NCBI RefSeq assembly: GCF_014191055.1
Contig: NZ_JACHWB010000002.1
Span: 620,001-684,000 of the forward strand
DNA: 64,000 nt
Direction: 5' to 3'
DNA from: Microvirga lupini
GTDB taxonomy: Bacteria > Pseudomonadota > Alphaproteobacteria > Rhizobiales > Beijerinckiaceae
The translations under genes were made by a program, and so were the position numbers. Positions within the stretch are counted from its first letter, which is position 1. Each line of letters begins with the position of its first letter. Below the pieces are notes generated by a model, which did not search any database, was not told the DNA's origin, and worked only from the letters and a program-made list of their open reading frames with translations. Shown in pieces: positions 27,244 through 36,758 of this stretch.

Positions 27244-27534
27244 CTACGAAGCACCCTGCGGGGCGAAAAAGCAGATGATGGCCCGGGTGGTCGGCTCCTC
27301 GCAGAGGTGGAACTTGGCGTCAGGCGACATTCTGGAATGCTCGCGGCCGACAAGGCGCCCGTCCCAGAGCCGCCATCCTTCTGCGGTTTCCGTCACTGTC
27401 TCGCCCCGAGACTCGATGAGCTCCCGGCAGTCGTGCTCGTCGCAGCACCAGGCGGGATACCAGTCATGGGCGATGGCCGGCATGGCGAACAGGCAGGACA
27501 TCGCAACCAAGGCCAGAGCCTTCATAGAGGCCAT
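27244..27534 (-). CDS. small exported cysteine-containing hypothetical protein
   Basis: 96 residues with a signal peptide (MKALALVAMSCLFAMPAIA, cleavage before HDWY). The mature part has HDWYPAWCCDEHDCREL and a C-terminal CEEPTTRAIICFF, giving five cysteines that could form disulfides in the periplasm. Similar small proteins are frequent in Rhizobiales, without known function. Confidence 0.7.
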   Translation of the reverse strand: MASMKALALVAMSCLFAMPAIAHDWYPAWCCDEHDCRELIESRGETVTETAEGWRLWDGRLVGREHSRMSPDAKFHLCEEPTTRAIICFFAPQGAS

Positions 27535-27652
27535 TGAGACAAGCCTTTCCGAGGCTCCGGCCTCGATCAGTGAGCTTGCCTCTCATCTTGGAATGCGTCC
27601 CATGGCCCGTCCAGCCCTGCCCTGGGCATGACCTCTCCGCGGAGGCTTATTC

Positions 27653-27889
27653 CTAGGTCTTGAGGTAAGGCTCGACCTTGCCCTTGAGCTTGATCGTCAT
27701 CGGATTGCCGAAACGGTCCTTGGCATTCCCGGCCGTGACCCGAACCCAGCCCTCGCTGACGCAATACTCGTCCACATTGGTCTTCTCGGCTCCGTTGAAG
27801 CGGATGCCGATCCCCTTCGCCAGCAGTTCCTCGTTGTAGAACGGGCTGTCCGGGTTCGAAGCCAGGCGGTCGGGAAGCGTGTCGGTCAT
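27653..27889 (-). CDS. DUF3297 family protein
   Basis: 78 residues, matching the usual length of this alphaproteobacterial family. Typical features are TLPDRLASNPDSPFYNEELL, GIRFNGAEKTNVDEYC and GNPMTIKLKGKVEPY. No catalytic motif is known; function undetermined. Cytoplasmic. Confidence 0.88.
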   Translation of the reverse strand: MTDTLPDRLASNPDSPFYNEELLAKGIGIRFNGAEKTNVDEYCVSEGWVRVTAGNAKDRFGNPMTIKLKGKVEPYLKT

Positions 27890-28063
27890 GCGCGGGTCTC
27901 TCCAATGGGTTCGTTCAGGGGCGGCAACCTACCGCCTCGGGAGCAGAAAGCCAATTCCGGCTAGTCGACGTGACAAGCCTCCCGCAATGTCCTACTTTCG
28001 TTGTACGACCCAACGGCAGGACGATAATCCGCGGCAAGCGGAAGCGATCAGGGAGGCAAAGAC

Positions 28064-28888
28064 TTGTCGGCAGCGACAGACGGGATCCACACCGATTTTT
28101 CCGAAGGCATGAGCTATGGAGACTATCTCCGGCTCGACACCCTCCTCTCCGCCCAAACTCCCCTGACCTCCGAGCACGACGAGCTTCTCTTCATCACCAT
28201 CCATCAGGTGATGGAGCTGTGGCTCAAGCTCCTGAACCGGGAGCTCGACACGGCGCTTGCCCATATCCGGGCCGACGAGCTCCAGCCGGCCTTCAAGTGC
28301 ACGGCCCGCATCAACAGGATCCAGGAGCAGCTGATCCAGGCTTGGACCGTGCTCTCCACCATGACACCGTCGGACTATCTCAGCTTCCGCCCGGCGCTCG
28401 GCAAGTCCTCCGGGTTCCAGTCCTGGCAGTACCGGCTCGTCGAGTTCAAGCTCGGCGCGAAGGATGCGGTGAAGATGGCGCCGCACCGGCACCGAAGCGA
28501 CCTCGCCGAGCAGCTTGAAGTCGCTTATCGGGCGCCGAGCCTCTATGACGAATCCTTACGCCTGCTGGCCCGCCGCGGCTATGCCGTTCCCGCGGAGGTT
28601 CTCGATCGGGACGTGACCCAGCCCTACACGGCGCATCCCGGCGTCGAGGCGATCTGGGAGGAGATCTACCGCCACGCGGGCGAGCACTTCGACCTCTATG
28701 AGCTTGCCGAGGAGCTGGTCGATCTGGAGGACGCGTTCCAGCAATGGCGCTTCCGGCACATGAAGACGGTGGAGCGCATCATCGGCATGCGCTCCGGCAC
28801 CGGCGGCAGCAGCGGCGTCAGCTACCTGCGCAAGGCCCTGGAAAAATACTTCTTTCCTGAACTCTGGTCCGTGCGCGGCAAGCTTTAA
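28064..28888 (+). CDS. kynA: tryptophan 2,3-dioxygenase
   Basis: Heme enzyme, 274 residues, opening the indole ring of L-tryptophan to N-formylkynurenine, the first step of the kynurenine pathway. Family motifs are EGMSYGDYLRLDTLLSAQ, ITIHQVMELWLKLL, and FRHMKTVERIIGMRSGTGGS, which contains the heme-ligand histidine. The start is TTG at 28064 with GGGAGG 8 bp upstream; the first ATG (Met16) would cut into the conserved N-terminal region. It lies 17 bp before kynU on the same strand. Confidence 0.96.
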   Translation: MSAATDGIHTDFSEGMSYGDYLRLDTLLSAQTPLTSEHDELLFITIHQVMELWLKLLNRELDTALAHIRADELQPAFKCTARINRIQEQLIQAWTVLSTMTPSDYLSFRPALGKSSGFQSWQYRLVEFKLGAKDAVKMAPHRHRSDLAEQLEVAYRAPSLYDESLRLLARRGYAVPAEVLDRDVTQPYTAHPGVEAIWEEIYRHAGEHFDLYELAEELVDLEDAFQQWRFRHMKTVERIIGMRSGTGGSSGVSYLRKALEKYFFPELWSVRGKL

Positions 28889-28905
28889 TCAGGTTTAAGA
28901 GCATC

Positions 28906-30099
28906 ATGCTTGATCTTCGCTCCCAGTTCTCCCGCTTCCTCGGCTCAGAGCCCGACCGCCTGCATTTTGCAGCTCACAGCCACCACCCCTGGCCGGATGT
29001 GACGCGCGAGGCGCAAATGCAGGCCTGGGACGATGCCGCCCGCCTCATGGACGACAAGTGGGAGCACATCCTGGGCCCGGTGCTCGACGAGTTCCGCGGC
29101 CATGTGGCAGCGCATCTGAGCCTCCCGGATCCTTCAACCATCGCGGTGGCGCCGAACACGCATGAATTCCTCAAGCGCATCCTCTCCTGTTTTCCTGCGG
29201 ATCGCCCGGTTCGCATTCTGACCTCGGACGGCGAGTTCCATTCCTTCACGCGCCAGATCGCCCGGTTGGAGGAAGAGCGTCTCGTGGATGTGACGCGCGT
29301 GCCGGCGGAGCCCTTCGCGACCTTCGAGGACCGTTTCCACGCCGCTGCACAGGTCGGCTACGATCTCGTCTTCGTCAGCCAGGTGTTCTTCAATTCCGGT
29401 TTTGCCCTGGACGGCCGCCATCTCGCGGAGTGCAGCCGCGATGGCGCGATGATCGTGATCGACGGCTATCATGGCTTCATGGCGCGGCCGACCGATCTCG
29501 CCAGCATCGCGAACCGCGTGTTCTACGTCGCCGGCGGCTACAAATATGCCATGGCGGGCGAAGGCGCGTGCTTCATGCACTGCCCGCCCGGCTGGGGCCT
29601 TCGCCCGCGCGACACGGGCTGGTATGCCGCCTTCGGCAACCTCACGAACGCGCAGAGCGGTCAGGTAGGCTACAGCCAGGATGGCTGGCGTTTCATGGGC
29701 TCCACCTTCGATCCATCAGGCCTCTATCGCTTCAATGCGGTGATGCGCTGGCTCGCGGACGAGGGCATCACGCCCGCCATCATTCACGCCCATGCGAAGG
29801 CGCTGCAGCAGCATTTCCTGCGCCGGGTCGGCAGCTCTGCCCTCTTCGCGGGTGCCACACCTGTGGTGCCGGCGGATGAGATGCGACGCGGCAACTTCCT
29901 CACCTTCCAGACGCCGCAGGCACAGGCGATCCACAACGACCTCAAGGAGCTGCGTGTGGTGACCGACGTGCGCGGCCAGCGCCTGCGCCTCGGCTTCGGC
30001 ATCTACCAGACCGAGGAAGAGGTGGACGATCTGGTGCGCCGCATCGACGAGGCAGGCGCGCTTGAGTCCCTGCCCGCCAGTGCCTCGTCGGCTGCGTAA
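28906..30099 (+). CDS. kynU: kynureninase-like class V PLP enzyme
   Basis: 397-residue fold type I PLP enzyme. Asp186 (IDGYHG) is the pyridine-nitrogen partner and Lys213 (GGYKYAMAGEG) the Schiff-base residue. The N-terminus has HFAAHSHHPWPD. Kynureninase cleaves kynurenine to anthranilate and alanine; linkage to kynA supports this. The aspartate-PLP and lysine motifs differ somewhat from the best-known Pseudomonas enzyme, and related class V enzymes have other substrates, so the call rests partly on context. No formamidase (kynB) is adjacent. Confidence 0.82.
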   Translation: MLDLRSQFSRFLGSEPDRLHFAAHSHHPWPDVTREAQMQAWDDAARLMDDKWEHILGPVLDEFRGHVAAHLSLPDPSTIAVAPNTHEFLKRILSCFPADRPVRILTSDGEFHSFTRQIARLEEERLVDVTRVPAEPFATFEDRFHAAAQVGYDLVFVSQVFFNSGFALDGRHLAECSRDGAMIVIDGYHGFMARPTDLASIANRVFYVAGGYKYAMAGEGACFMHCPPGWGLRPRDTGWYAAFGNLTNAQSGQVGYSQDGWRFMGSTFDPSGLYRFNAVMRWLADEGITPAIIHAHAKALQQHFLRRVGSSALFAGATPVVPADEMRRGNFLTFQTPQAQAIHNDLKELRVVTDVRGQRLRLGFGIYQTEEEVDDLVRRIDEAGALESLPASASSAA

Positions 30100-30102
30100 G
30101 AC

Positions 30103-31083
<981 letters not shown>

Positions 31084-31183
31084 GGGGATCTCCGGTGCTT
31101 GAATGTGAGAATGCGGCCGCGATCATGGCAGCCGTTGGTGCATCAACTGGAATCGCCCTGCCCGGTTTCAAGTGCGATGATCG

Positions 31184-31468
31184 TCAGACAGCCGCTTCGG
31201 CCAGCATCAGAACGATGCCGAAGGCCACAAGAATGATGCTGGGCCAGTGGTGCTTGGGATGGAACGCGCGCACCCGCCCCTGCGGCTCGAGCGTCGCGCT
31301 TGCGCCCGTGGGGCCCGTCCGGTGCGCATCGCTCAAGCGCCCTTTCCAGAGCACTTGACCCGCCGCCAGTACGATCCCGGCGATGATGAGCAGCGCACCG
31401 ACCCAGACGAGGACCATGCCCGATTGCATGAGACCCTCCCCGATGTAAGCCCCGACATAGTTGAGCAT
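31184..31468 (-). CDS. small two-helix membrane protein
   Basis: 94 residues with two hydrophobic helices (about 18-38, MVLVWVGALLIIAGIVLAAG; and about 76-94, SIILVAFGIVLMLAEAA) and a charged loop between. No ribosome site stands out. Function unknown; probably inner membrane. Confidence 0.6.
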   Translation of the reverse strand: MLNYVGAYIGEGLMQSGMVLVWVGALLIIAGIVLAAGQVLWKGRLSDAHRTGPTGASATLEPQGRVRAFHPKHHWPSIILVAFGIVLMLAEAAV

Positions 31469-31509
31469 AGCACGGCTCGCGCCAGAGGCCCAACGAACAG
31501 GGCTCGCCG

Positions 31510-32292
31510 TTAGCGAGCAGTCGAAGCCGAGCGGTTGAAGAGAAGCGCCTCGGGACGATGGCGCATGGCGTCTTCCGTGCAGGCGTCGGGCCCCAGGAAG
31601 GAGCGAAGTTTCAGATAGGCTTTCGCCAATCCGTCGAGCGTCACAGCGTCGGCAATGCGGGGATGGGCCACACAGACGGCGCCATCCTTTCCCCAGGCAG
31701 CCTCGAAAGGCAGAGGATCGACACTCTCGGGCTTCTGGATGCCAAAACGGTCGTAGACATCGACGAGCGTGCCATCGCGCGTTGAAGGGCGATCATCGCC
31801 TCCGTAATCGGCACGCATCATGTGGACGCAGGCAGCATGCAGATCCTGCATCGGAACATCTGCTCGATCATCCCAGGGACGATAGCCCATGAGGATGCAC
31901 TTTCCCTCGGCGCCGCTGGTGCAGGTAAGGTCGACGCCTGTCTCCTTCTGGAGAGGAAGGCCCAGTTGCCGGCCACGCGCATCGGGCGTGCATGCGTTCT
32001 GGAATGTCCGCCTGACAGGATCCTCGAACAGAAGCCGGTAGAGCACGACCGGGCCGCCGGGCACATCGTCCTCCGTCTCGACGGCATCGATCAGGACATG
32101 AAGCGTCCGCCCGCCGCTCTGCATGACGATGCGGGCTCCAGCCAGTGCCTCCCGCTCCATCACCTCTCCATCATCGAGGTATAGCCTGAATTCGCCCTTG
32201 TCCGTCTCCAGGTGGCCGTCCATGGCCTGCCCTGCACCGGAAGAGGCCAGGATCAGAACAGCGCTGATAGCAATCGGCAAACGCGCATGCAT
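31510..32292 (-). CDS. exported ADYC-domain-like protein
   Basis: 260 residues with a signal peptide (MHARLPIAISAVLILASSGA, cleavage near GQAM). The segment HMMRADYGGDDRPSTRDGT followed by VDVYDRFGI matches the ADYC family signature, except that the usual Cys after ADY is Gly here. Eight cysteines elsewhere suggest disulfides. ADYC proteins are secreted and of unknown function. The 68-residue exported protein gene upstream is on the same strand but separated by a hairpin. Confidence 0.7.
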   Translation of the reverse strand: MHARLPIAISAVLILASSGAGQAMDGHLETDKGEFRLYLDDGEVMEREALAGARIVMQSGGRTLHVLIDAVETEDDVPGGPVVLYRLLFEDPVRRTFQNACTPDARGRQLGLPLQKETGVDLTCTSGAEGKCILMGYRPWDDRADVPMQDLHAACVHMMRADYGGDDRPSTRDGTLVDVYDRFGIQKPESVDPLPFEAAWGKDGAVCVAHPRIADAVTLDGLAKAYLKLRSFLGPDACTEDAMRHRPEALLFNRSASTAR

Positions 32293-32320
32293 GACATACC
32301 ACCCGGAGACGGGTGCCAGG

Positions 32321-32351
32321 AGAACCCTCGCAGGGAAGCAACGAGGGTTCT
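32321..32351 (-). terminator. hairpin between two exported-protein genes
   Basis: AGAACCCTCG and CGAGGGTTCT pair perfectly (10 bp) with an 11-nt loop. It starts 11 bp after the stop of the small repeat protein. No T-tract, so terminator by position and stem only. Confidence 0.55.
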
Positions 32352-32362
32352 CTGGCTCGGAC

Positions 32363-32569
32363 TTACTTGAGCGTCACGCGAGCACCATCTTTCAGGATGA
32401 TGCTCGTGGCCTGCGCGCCCTGGCCGGCGACGGCGCCCTCACGGGCAACACCATTGAGACCCCGGCCATTCAGTCCACGACCGTTGAACGACAAACCGGC
32501 ATTGGCCTCCGAAGCGACAAGGAGCCCAGCCGTCAGGGCTGCCGTGAGGACAGTTAGAGACTTGATCAT
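32363..32569 (-). CDS. small exported protein with GRGLN repeats
   Basis: 68 residues with a signal peptide (MIKSLTVLTAALTAGLLVAS, cleavage after EANA). The mature peptide of about 44 residues starts with FNGRGLNGRGLNGVAREG, a tandem Gly-Arg-Gly-Leu-Asn repeat. The ATG at 32569 is preferred over GTG at 32578 because AGGTG is properly spaced only for the ATG. Function unknown; the size and repeats fit a secreted structural or signalling peptide, but nothing supports either. Confidence 0.6.
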   Translation of the reverse strand: MIKSLTVLTAALTAGLLVASEANAGLSFNGRGLNGRGLNGVAREGAVAGQGAQATSIILKDGARVTLK

Positions 32570-32778
32570 TCTGTTCACCTAAAGCCCCTCTGATTGAACA
32601 TGACCTTGCCGGCTCTTCTTATGAAACTTTATATCGATTATAGATGGACCGAGCTCAATGAACCTTGAGTTGAAAACTTTCCTGGCGTAAGCGCTTTGTG
32701 TCCTGGCGCACATGCAAAGGCGCGAGGCTTCAGAGGCCTGAACTGCGGCCACGACTGTGCTATCCTTGAGGGATGCCC

Positions 32779-33246
32779 ATGCCGTCCATCAGACTCCGGC
32801 GTCTCCAGCCAGGAGACGTCCCGCTGCTTCGTCGCCTGAACGTCCTGTTCGGAAAGGCCTTCGCGGACCCTGAGACCTACACGGGGGCGCAGCCTGACGA
32901 TGCCTATCTGGAGGGGTTGCTCGCGAAGGAGCACATCTTCGCCGTGGTGGCGCTGGCCGGCGAGGAGGTCCTGGGCGGGCTCGTGGCCTATGAGCTCGAC
33001 AAGTTCGAGCGGGCGCGGCGCGAGGTGTATATCTATGATCTCGCCGTCAGCGAGGCGCATCGGCGGCAAGGCGTCGCGAGCGCTCTCATCGAACACTTGC
33101 GCGGGATCGTCGCGGAGCGCGGCGCCTGGGTGATCTATGTTCAGGCGGATTACGGGGACGACCCGGCCATCGCGCTCTATGAAAAACTCGGGACGCGTGA
33201 GGAAGTGCTGCACTTCGACATTGCGACTGCACCGGCATCCCGCTGA
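32779..33246 (+). CDS. AAC(3)-I-like GNAT acetyltransferase
   Basis: 155 residues. The acetyl-CoA site reads YIYDLAVSEAHRRQGVASAL, and WVIYVQADYGDDPAIALYEK plus REEVLHFDI closely follow gentamicin 3-N-acetyltransferases of the AAC(3)-I group, as does the N-terminal FGKAFADPETYTGAQPD. From family knowledge it could acetylate the 3-amino group of 2-deoxystreptamine aminoglycosides. The second ATG (32779) is chosen because GAGGG ends directly at the first (32773). No integron or mobile signature surrounds it, so it looks chromosomal. Real substrate unproven. Confidence 0.85.
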   Translation: MPSIRLRRLQPGDVPLLRRLNVLFGKAFADPETYTGAQPDDAYLEGLLAKEHIFAVVALAGEEVLGGLVAYELDKFERARREVYIYDLAVSEAHRRQGVASALIEHLRGIVAERGAWVIYVQADYGDDPAIALYEKLGTREEVLHFDIATAPASR

Positions 33247-33268
33247 TTTGGAACAACCAAAGCCGGCG

Positions 33269-34447
33269 TCAGGCTGCCTGCCCGGCACACCAGCCCGAGG
33301 ACCATGCCCACTGGAAATTGTAGCCGCCGAGCCAGCCGGTCACGTCCACCACCTCACCAATAAAGTAGAGCCCCGGCACCGTTTTGGCTTCCATGGTGCG
33401 GGAATCGAGTTCGCGGGTGTCGACGCCGCCGAGCGTCACCTCGGCGGTGCGGTAGCCCTCCGATCCTGCCGGCTTGAAACGCCAGCGGTTCACGGCCTCC
33501 TCGACGGCGCGAAGGCGCTTGTCGGAATAATCCGCCAGGTTGGCCGGTCCCTTCTCGGTCTCGGCAATGAGCTGCGCCAAGCGCTTCGGCAGGAAAGCCG
33601 ACAGAGCGGTCTGCAGCGCCTGCCGCCCGTTCTGCGCACGCGCCGCGCGCAACTCCTCGAACAGGTTCACGCCCGGCAGCATGGACAGGGTGATCTCGGC
33701 GCCTTCGCGCCAGTACGAGGAGATCTGCAGGATCGAGGGGCCGCTCAATCCGCGATGGGTGAAGAGCAGCGCCTCGGCGAACTGTGTCTTGCCGCAGGCT
33801 GCCACCGCATCGACGGCAACACCGGCAAGCGGTGTCAGCCGCTCCAGCAAGGTCGGCTCCAGGGTCAGCGGCACGAGGGCCGGGCGCGTCTCGACGACCT
33901 TCAGGCCGAATTGCTGCGCGAGATCGTAGCCGAAACCTGTCGCGCCCATCTTCGGGATGGATTTGCCGCCGCTTGCCACCACGAGCGAACGGCACTGCAC
34001 CGCGCCCTGCGAGAGCCTGAGCGAAAAACCCTCGGGCATCTTCTCGACGGATTGCACGGAGGTGGAGAGGCGAAGCTCCACATTGGCCTGCCGCATCTCG
34101 TTGAGCAGCAGATCGACGATCTGCTTCGACGAGCCGTCACAGAACAGCTGGCCCAAGGTCTTCTCGTGATAGGCGATGCCATAGCGCTCCACGAGGGCGA
34201 TGAAGTCGCGCTGCGTATAGCGGCGCAGCGCCGAAATGGCGAAGCTCGGGTTCTGCGAGATGAAGTTGGCCGGCGAGGCGTTGAGATTGGTGAAGTTGCA
34301 GCGCCCGCCGCCTGAGATGCGGATCTTCTCGCCGGGCTTGGCCGCATGGTCGATGACCAGCACGGAGTGCCCGCGCTTGCCAGCCTCGGCCGCGCACATC
34401 ATCCCGGCGGCGCCCGCGCCAATCACCACTACGTCGAACTGGTCCAA
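33269..34447 (-). CDS. HI0933/BaiN-family NAD(P)/FAD-dependent oxidoreductase
   Basis: 392-residue flavoprotein. The FAD Rossmann motif is VVIGAGAAGMMCA at the N-terminus, followed by KIRISGGGRCNFTN, the hallmark of this family, and SGGKSIPKMGATGFGYDLA. The C-terminus has GGVDTRELDSRTMEAKTVPG and GLYFIGEVVDVTGWLGGYN. The start is TTG at 34447 (AGGA about 8 bp upstream). Physiological substrate unknown for most members. Confidence 0.92.
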   Translation of the reverse strand: MDQFDVVVIGAGAAGMMCAAEAGKRGHSVLVIDHAAKPGEKIRISGGGRCNFTNLNASPANFISQNPSFAISALRRYTQRDFIALVERYGIAYHEKTLGQLFCDGSSKQIVDLLLNEMRQANVELRLSTSVQSVEKMPEGFSLRLSQGAVQCRSLVVASGGKSIPKMGATGFGYDLAQQFGLKVVETRPALVPLTLEPTLLERLTPLAGVAVDAVAACGKTQFAEALLFTHRGLSGPSILQISSYWREGAEITLSMLPGVNLFEELRAARAQNGRQALQTALSAFLPKRLAQLIAETEKGPANLADYSDKRLRAVEEAVNRWRFKPAGSEGYRTAEVTLGGVDTRELDSRTMEAKTVPGLYFIGEVVDVTGWLGGYNFQWAWSSGWCAGQAA

Positions 34448-34697
34448 AGGGGGTTTTCCTACAGGAGAACTTCAGTGCTCTGCCAAGCAAAGCTCGGGTT
34501 CAGCAAGTGAGCAGGGCGTTGGTAAAGAACCTCGCCATGAGGCGCAAGTATTCCACGCCACGGTCGCTCTCTCGATTGAAGCCAACCCCCCAGAGGTGTA
34601 CCATTTGCAGGTTACGTGCAGCTGCGCATCCCGAAGCGACGGTGTGTCAGTAAAGCCGCCCTCCTGATACGCGAGCGTTCTCGTCTCATAGGAGGCT

Positions 34698-35174
34698 GTG
34701 ATGACCATCTCCCCGACCCTTCAACGCTACATGGCCGATAAGGGCATTCAATACGACCTGATACAGCATGAGCCAGCCATGACGTCGCTGGGCACGGCCC
34801 ATGCCGGTCACATTCCCCGCGACAGCATGGCAAAGGGCGTCATGCTGAGCGACGGTCAGCGCTACATGCTCGCCGTGATGCCGGCGTCCCATCACCTGCG
34901 CCTGTCCGACCTCAAGACGGAGCTGGGCCAGGAGATGCGCCTCGCGTCGGAGGACGAGATCGTGGAGGTGTTCCGCGATTGCGATCGCGGCGCCATTCCG
35001 CCTGTCGGCTCCTGCTATGGCCTCAATGTCATCATCGAGAACGACATGGACCGGCAGCGCGACATCTACTTCGAAGGCGGAGATCACGCCACGCTTGTGC
35101 ACATGAAGGCGGAAGACTTCGCGCGCCTCAACCCCCAGGCGCAACACGGATCGTTCAGCGAACCCATGTACTGA
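34698..35174 (+). CDS. YbaK/EbsC-domain (aminoacyl-tRNA deacylase-like) protein
   Basis: 158 residues. N-terminal YMADKGIQYDLIQHEP, then KGVMLSDGQRYMLAVMPASH with the conserved lysine, and IPPVGSCYGLNVIIEND. YbaK-domain proteins hydrolyse mischarged aminoacyl-tRNAs in trans; the exact tRNA cannot be read. TAGGAGG lies 5-6 bp before the ATG. Monocistronic by spacing. Confidence 0.85.
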   Translation: MMTISPTLQRYMADKGIQYDLIQHEPAMTSLGTAHAGHIPRDSMAKGVMLSDGQRYMLAVMPASHHLRLSDLKTELGQEMRLASEDEIVEVFRDCDRGAIPPVGSCYGLNVIIENDMDRQRDIYFEGGDHATLVHMKAEDFARLNPQAQHGSFSEPMY

Positions 35175-35316
35175 TCACGCAGGCTGGGGACTGCCCGGTA
35201 AGCGATCCGAGGCGCTGTACAGGCCTGCTTCATGCAGGTCGGTTCGGCGGGAGAGCGGAACTGTGGTAGGGCTCACCTCATTCAGGCCTTGAGCCCTGCC
35301 CCATTCTCCGTCCGGT

Positions 35317-35769
35317 GTGATCACCCGCCTTATGCCGCATCTTGCCGAATACGGCGCCCTGTTCGCCGCAGCCTTCCTGTCTGCCACGATCTTCCCGTTT
35401 CAGTCGGAGGCCGTGCTCTTCGCGATGCTCGTGGCCGAGCATTACACCTGGTGGGTGCTCATTCTCGTGGCGAGCGTGGGCAACATTCTCGGCTCGGTCG
35501 TGAACTGGTTCCTGGGCCGCTTCTTCGCCCATTTCGAGGATCGGCGCTGGTTTCCCGTCAAGCGCCACCAGATGGCCAGGGCCGAGGCCTGGTATCACAA
35601 ATATGGCCGGTGGAGCCTGCTGCTGAGCTGGGTCCCAGTCATCGGTGACCCGCTCACCATTGTGGCGGGGCTGCTGCGAGAGCCCCTACGGGTCTTCATC
35701 CCGCTGGTGGCGCTGGCCAAGACCGGTCGTTACCTCGCCGTCGGGGCCTTGAGCCTGGGATGGATCTAG
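35317..35769 (+). CDS. YqaA family membrane protein (DedA/VTT-like)
   Basis: 150-residue inner-membrane protein. EYGALFAAAFLSATIFPFQS, GNILGSVVNWFLGRF and SWVPVIGDPLTIVAGLLREP are the YqaA signatures. The VTT/DedA superfamily includes lipid scramblase- and flippase-like proteins; the role of YqaA is not known. The start may be GTG at 35317 or ATG at 35332; neither has a strong ribosome site. A palindromic repeat begins at the stop codon. Confidence 0.85.
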   Translation: MITRLMPHLAEYGALFAAAFLSATIFPFQSEAVLFAMLVAEHYTWWVLILVASVGNILGSVVNWFLGRFFAHFEDRRWFPVKRHQMARAEAWYHKYGRWSLLLSWVPVIGDPLTIVAGLLREPLRVFIPLVALAKTGRYLAVGALSLGWI

Positions 35770-35818
35770 AGCATCGGACCCAAAAGTGGACACCACTTTT
35801 AGGATCCATCCGATGCTC
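35769..35818. repeat. dispersed palindromic repeat, AAAAGTGG type (copy 1)
   Basis: Palindrome with outer arms GAGCATCGGA / TCCGATGCTC and inner arms AAAAGTGG / CCACTTTT. A close relative lies at 63890-63936. It begins at the last base of the yqaA-like stop codon. Such elements are multi-copy in Rhizobiales genomes by general knowledge; here two copies are seen. Confidence 0.75.
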
Positions 35819-35831
35819 AACCCCTTAGCTG

Positions 35832-35875
35832 GCGCATCGTGCGGAAAACCGTATCCACTTTTCCGCACGAAGCGC
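35832..35875. repeat. dispersed palindromic repeat, GCGCATCGTGCGG type (copy 1)
   Basis: Arms GCGCATCGTGCGGAAAA and TTTTCCGCACGAAGCGC pair over 17 bp with one mismatch; the loop contains CCACT. Shares GCGCATCGTGCGG with 45899-45930. Its right end touches the stop of the next leftward gene, so it may also act as a terminator. Confidence 0.75.
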
Positions 35876-36111
35876 TAAGGCCCCTGCAGGCTCGACCAGA
35901 TCTCTTCCAGGTGCCGCGGCCCGAGCACCGCGCCGGAATTGGCGCGGATCACGGCCTCCATGCCGGCCGGCGGCTCGTTGTTCATGGCCCAGTGCACTGC
36001 CTCCCGCAGGCTACTGAACTCCCTCACATCGCTCGGGTGGCCTTGCCCGGCGGTACCGATGGGCTCGTATTGCAGATGGGCCGGGGCATCCAGGTCGTCT
36101 TTGGTCAGCAT
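35875..36111 (-). CDS. small hypothetical protein
   Basis: 78 residues, MLTKDDLDAPAHLQYEPIGT at the N-terminus, with a helical middle (SSLREAVHWAMNNEPPAG). No signal peptide or membrane segment. The start at 36111 has an AGGCAGGA site upstream; a longer frame to 36159 would overlap the cation transporter gene. Function unknown. It is downstream of the cation transporter gene on the same strand, about 45 bp away, and may be co-transcribed. Confidence 0.65.
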   Translation of the reverse strand: MLTKDDLDAPAHLQYEPIGTAGQGHPSDVREFSSLREAVHWAMNNEPPAGMEAVIRANSGAVLGPRHLEEIWSSLQGP

Positions 36112-36155
36112 GATACGGTCCTGCCTTGAGAAGCGCTCAGGCAGGACAACGCGGC

Positions 36156-36758
36156 TCAAGCTTCAGGCGTTTCAGCCCGGTGTTCCTCGCGGGCCTCTTC
36201 CCAGACCTCCCGGGCCGCATCCGCATTGATCGCCGCGATGCCGAGACCGACGATCAGATCCGGCCAAGCGGAGAGCGTGGCGGCCGTGACTAACCCAGCG
36301 GCGACGATGGCCATATTGGCGAAGGCATCGTTGCGGGCGGACAGGAAGGCCGCCTTGGTGAGGCTGCCGCTGTGGTGGCGGTAACGGGCAAGCAGGAGCG
36401 CACAGGTGAGATTGACCGCGAGAGCCCCTGCCCCGGCCAGCGACAGCGGCACCGGATCGGGCGGAACAGGAGCCAAGAATTTCTCCCAGGCCATCCAGAG
36501 GGTGGCGAGGCCCGGCACGAGGATGATGCCCGCGAGCCCCATCCCCACCCGTGCCCTCATCTTCACCGTGAAGCCCAAAGCCAGGAGGATGAGCAGGTTG
36601 ATCGAGGCATCCTCGAGAAAGTCGATACTGTCGGCGAACAGCGACACCGATCCGATGGTGAGCGCCACGGCGAATTCGATCCCGAAATAGCCGAGATTGA
36701 GGGCTGCCACGAGGGCCACCACCCGACGAAAAGACTGCTTGGAGGCTGTCTGATCCAT
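36156..36758 (-). CDS. short cation efflux (CDF-like) transporter
   Basis: 200 residues, the transmembrane part of the cation diffusion facilitator fold (about six helices) without the usual cytoplasmic C-terminal domain (full CDF proteins are about 300). The metal-site helix reads FADSIDFLEDASINLL, with Asp residues as in short cation-transporter relatives, and a second site is SARNDAFANMAIVAAG. The reading frame stays open leftward-upstream across the antisense of ilvD; the real start is the ATG at 36758 before MDQTASK. Zn2+ or another divalent cation is likely. Confidence 0.8.
   Translation of the reverse strand: MDQTASKQSFRRVVALVAALNLGYFGIEFAVALTIGSVSLFADSIDFLEDASINLLILLALGFTVKMRARVGMGLAGIILVPGLATLWMAWEKFLAPVPPDPVPLSLAGAGALAVNLTCALLLARYRHHSGSLTKAAFLSARNDAFANMAIVAAGLVTAATLSAWPDLIVGLGIAAINADAAREVWEEAREEHRAETPEA

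Noticed and set aside
32779..33246. Integron gene cassette
   Set aside because: No integrase, attC-like site or cassette boundary near the acetyltransferase gene.
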